Shown here: piece after piece, positions 15,651 through 17,978 of the stretch
Numbering within the stretch: position 1 is the stretch's first letter
How the letters are laid out: the number at the start of each line of letters is the position of its first letter
Assembly: GCA_025769875.1 (NCBI GenBank)
Contig: JAGFNK010000939.1
Location: 1 to 17,978 of the forward strand
Length of the DNA: 17,978 nt
Direction of reading: 5' to 3'
Source of the DNA: Russula earlei
Lineage: Eukaryota; Basidiomycota; Agaricomycetes; Russulales; Russulaceae
Notes under the pieces: model-generated
Seen by the model: the letters and a program-made list of their open reading frames with translations, nothing else
The model's database searches: none
Told to the model about the DNA's origin: nothing
Translations under genes and position numbers: made by a program

Positions 15651-16841
15651 CAAAACGAAAATGATGGAAAGGTGCTCCTGGACGACAAATATTTCAAAAT
15701 TAGAGCAACACGCACCTCTGCTACAGAACCAATCAGTGACCAAGATCTTCGACAACAACTACAATCCAGCAAGGACTATGACCCAGAAGTATCTAACACA
15801 TTAGCAGTCATTATAAAGAACAGACCAAGACAGTTGTCCAAAGGTCTACAAGACTGGAACCTCAAAGATGGACTAATCATATTCAAAGGAAAAGTCTACA
15901 TCCCAAACAATGATACCTTATGAAAGAAGATTCTGAAACTACACCATGATTCCCTTGCCACAGGACATCCTGGCCAGTGGAAAACTTATGAACTAATCAG
16001 CTGAAACTACTGGTGGCCAGGAATGCTAACCTACATTAAAAGTTATGTAGAAGGATGTGCAATATGCCAAAGCACAAAAAACTGCCCAAAGACAGAAACA
16101 CCCCTTGTACCAATCACCCCAGCCAGAGAAGTCTGGAAAAGCATAATCATGGACTTTGTCACAGACCTACCAATTTCACAAGGCTTTGACAGCCTCCTGG
16201 TCGTCGTAGATCAATTCAGCAAAGCAATAATCATTCCTCCTTGTCACAAAATGATCACAGCAGAAGAAACAGCAACATTAATCATGAATAATGTCTGGAG
16301 AAGAGTCAGCCTCCCAAACCAAATAATATTGGACAGAGGACCCCAATTCATAGCAAAAGTCACTCAGGAACTATGGAAAAAGTTAAACGTGAAAGTATCA
16401 CTTAGTACAGCATACCACCCACAGACAGATGGAGAAACAGAACGAGTAAACCAAGAACTTGAACAATACCTCTGAATATTTTGCAATCACCAAGCTGACA
16501 ATTGGGCAGAACTGATTCCCTTCATGGAATTTGGACATAATGCCAGACAACACAGCACTACTAATAGACCTCCATTTGAGGTCTGGTACAGCTTTAACCC
16601 AGTATTTGCGCCACCCCTTGCTTTCACATCAAAGTTCCCCTCAGTTCAAGAACGATTAACAAAGTTAGACCAACTAAGAGAAGAAGTAGTGGCCTCTCCA
16701 AACCAAGCAGCAGAAGTCATGAAACAATCTGGACGTCAGACCCCAACCTTCTGCTTTAAAGAAGGAGATCAAGTATGGTTGGAAGCCACAAATTTACGAA
16801 CTACTCACCCAAAGGCAAAACTAGCTCCTCAACGCTATTGA
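15651..16841 (+). pseudogene. pol: element A integrase
   Basis: After a TGA (15921-15923) comes the HHCC zinc domain, LHHDSLATGHPGQW...CAICQSTK, broken by a TGA at 16002-16004 before NYWWPGM. The DDE core is complete: MDFVTDLP, ILDRGPQF and TERVNQELEQYL, then a TGA (16473-16475) at the Arg that usually follows. The core continues with FMEFGHNARQHSTTNRPPFEV. The C-terminal part contains FKEGDQVWLEATNLRT and LAPQRY. A TGA at 16839-16841 replaces the Gly of the GPY/F motif (Y-G-P-F). All of this stays in one frame. It is inactive because of the stops. Confidence 0.88.
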
Positions 16842-17215
16842 CCATTCAAAGTCATCACTGCATACCCAGTAAACATTCACCTTGAGTACCAAAGTCCTGG
16901 AAGATACACCCAGTTTTTCACCATTCCCTGATTAAACCTTACAAAGAAACCATTGCCCATGGTCCTAACTTCTCAAACCCACCGCCTATACTAGTCGAAG
17001 GGGAAGAACAATACGAAGTCGAACAGATCTTAAACTCTCAACTCTCCCCAAAGCACAAAGGGATCCAATACCTAGTTAAGTGGAAAGGATACACTGCTGC
17101 GGAGAATACTTGGGAACCAGCATCTAACCTATAAAAAGTGCAATCACTTGTCAAAGAATTCCATTGGAAATACCCAAAAGTGCTTAAAACAGCTCCTACC
17201 AGGAGTAACCCCTAA
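16842..17215 (+). pseudogene. pol: element A chromodomain, end of pol
   Basis: After a frameshift near 16885-16920 the frame reads PVFHHSLIKPY, a proline-rich linker, then a chromodomain: EQYEVEQILNSQ, GIQYLVKWKGYT, ENTWEPASNL. The Tyr, Trp and Trp cage residues are present. A TAA at 17132-17134 interrupts the last helix. The frame then continues VQSLVKEFHWKYPK to a TAA at 17213-17215, the likely natural end. The chromodomain marks A, like B, as a chromovirus. Confidence 0.85.
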
Positions 17216-17444
17216 ACAGTAACTCCCACCATGACTTCTGTCAATGACTATCTCTATCCTTGTTACCAAAGAACTTTTCAAAGAATCCCTGCAATCACAT
17301 GCACCCAATCAACCACGGCTATCACTAGAACAATCCACAATGCACAGGAAAATTCCCTGCGATCAAACAGACCTCGACTCTTCATATGCAAACTATTCCA
17401 AAGAAACAAGAAACCCTTACCTGTTGCAGGAGCAACAAGTCTAT
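17216..17444 (+). other. 3' untranslated region of element A
   Basis: About 230 bp lie between the pol stop and the polypurine tract. Short frames are open here, but none has a motif I recognise. There is no counterpart of the zinc-knuckle third ORF of element B. Confidence 0.5.
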
Positions 17445-17458
17445 AAAGAGGGGATGAA
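17445..17458 (+). other. polypurine tract of element A
   Basis: The purine run aaagaggggatgaa directly precedes the TGTTACGAACC start of the 3' LTR. Confidence 0.75.
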
Positions 17459-17978
17459 TGTTACGAACCAAGGCCAGATCCTGGCCATATATTGTCCTAT
17501 TTCACCTAACGAGAAACCTCTCTCACTTTGCATCATCAACACACTTCCGTTTTTGGGCTACTCCTCCTATGGTGCAAGATATTGCTATTGCAAAGGCACT
17601 ATAACACGACCAGGCACCTATTTCCTAATCGGGTAATCATCACGTGGCAGCCACATGGCCACTCAGCCACCAGGGTGTTGTGAAATGCAACCACAGATAG
17701 AGGGACCTCAGAGGAGGTGCTTAGTCATTGCCACCCTCTTGGGTCCGACTTGTGGGTTCAACACTATGTGACCCAACCTGGGGACCTCAGAGGAGGGGGT
17801 TGACATGCACTCACATGATTCCCTATATCCTGGTGCAATTAAGACAATGGCCAGACTGGGGATTGAATCCAGGACCTCCCGGATATATACCAGGTGCTCT
17901 AACCACTGAGCTACCTAGCCTTGGGTACAGCAAAGTGGATTAATCTATATGACAGATTGTATATCCAACACAGGGATC
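17459..17978 (+). repeat. 3' LTR of element A, running off the window
   Basis: The LTR starts TGTTACGAACCAAGGCC after the polypurine tract. The first ~216 bp align to the start of the solo LTR at complement 4003-4218. From about 17676 the two diverge completely. Here a segment with two copies of gggacctcagaggagg (about 17702 and 17780) leads into a tRNA-like sequence. Either a tRNA-derived element inserted into this LTR or the LTR families differ downstream. The LTR end is not in the window. Confidence 0.72.
17849..17920 (-). tRNA. tRNA-like sequence (probable SINE head or tRNA relic)
   Basis: On the minus strand these 72 nt fold as a full cloverleaf: acceptor GGCTAGG with TCTGGCC (7 pairs, two G-U), D arm GCTC-AGTGGTTA-GAGC, anticodon stem CCTGG/CCGGG, variable AGGTC, T arm CTGGA-TTCAATC-CCCAG with one A-C mismatch. 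The A box (TAGCTCAGTGGT) and B box (GGATTCAATCC) are close to the pol III consensus. The anticodon loop is TATATAT, so position 33 is A instead of the invariant U. A working tRNA is therefore unlikely, and a tRNA-derived SINE or pseudogene fits better. Confidence 0.6.

Larger units (their letters stand above)
1508..17978 (+). mobile_element. element A: old Ty3/gypsy chromovirus, three pieces
   Basis: This is one LTR retrotransposon, read 5'->3' on the + strand in three segments (about 1508-2633, 11049-11846, 15148-17978). They are separated by element B and by the inverted-repeat element. Domain order is gag zinc knuckle, protease, RT, RNase H, integrase, GPY/F-like region, chromodomain, polypurine tract, 3' LTR. 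That is the order of Ty3/gypsy chromoviruses. The 5' LTR and most of gag lie beyond the copia insertion, outside the window. Twelve in-frame stops in pol (eleven TGA, one TAA) and two frameshifts make it a fossil. Confidence 0.85.

Noticed and set aside
17231..17636. Open frames of 71 and 130 residues after pol of A
   Set aside because: The longer one runs across the polypurine tract into the LTR; neither has a motif, and A shows no equivalent of the third ORF of B.
17849..17920. Functional tRNA-Ile(UAU)
   Set aside because: The loop TATATAT would give anticodon UAU, but position 33 is A instead of U and the T stem has an A-C mismatch, so a functional tRNA is unlikely.

Overview
The window is a stack of nested transposable elements with no recognisable host gene. 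The elements suggest a filamentous fungus, most likely a basidiomycete: Tf1/sushi-type Ty3/gypsy chromoviruses with chromodomains, a copia element, and decay almost entirely by CpG transitions, as expected of methylated fungal repeats. The host assignment is an inference.

Layout. (1) 1-1502 is the 3' end of a Ty1/copia element on the + strand: decayed RT/RNase H coding sequence, a polypurine tract and the 3' LTR. It abuts the gag of element A and probably inserted there, with its left half outside the window. (2) Element A is an old Ty3/gypsy chromovirus on the + strand. It runs from its gag zinc knuckle (about 1508) to its 3' LTR (17459 to the window end) and is split into three pieces: 1508-2633, 11049-11846 and 15148-17978. 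Its protease, RT, RNase H, integrase and chromodomain can all be followed, with many TGA stops. (3) Element B, 2634-11043, is a complete 8.4-kb chromovirus on the minus strand inside the pol of A. It has two 493-bp LTRs and a perfect 5-bp target duplication (caatc). It encodes gag, pol and a third ORF downstream of pol whose C-terminus has two CCHC zinc knuckles. (4) A solo LTR of an A-like family, 3390-4218 on the minus strand with target duplication ccacg, sits inside that third ORF. (5) 11847-15145 is a 3.3-kb DNA element made of two ~1.39-kb inverted arms around a 520-bp spacer. It is inserted at a TA in the RT/RNase H linker of A. (6) A 72-nt tRNA-like cloverleaf lies in or next to the 3' LTR of A.

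Removing B with one target copy, or the inverted-repeat element with one TA, rejoins the pol reading frame of A. Removing the solo LTR rejoins the third ORF of B. The order of events is therefore A first, then B into A, then an A-like LTR element into B; the copia and inverted-repeat insertions also post-date A.

Features that deserve attention in B are the zinc-knuckle third ORF with a perfect 12-bp coding repeat, a primer-binding site complementary to the predicted 5' end of its own transcript (Tf1-style self-priming), a canonical -1 frameshift heptamer between gag and pol, and LTR divergence in which 10 of 11 differences fall at CpG sites. B as read is inactive: three in-frame TGAs and five single-base frameshifts.
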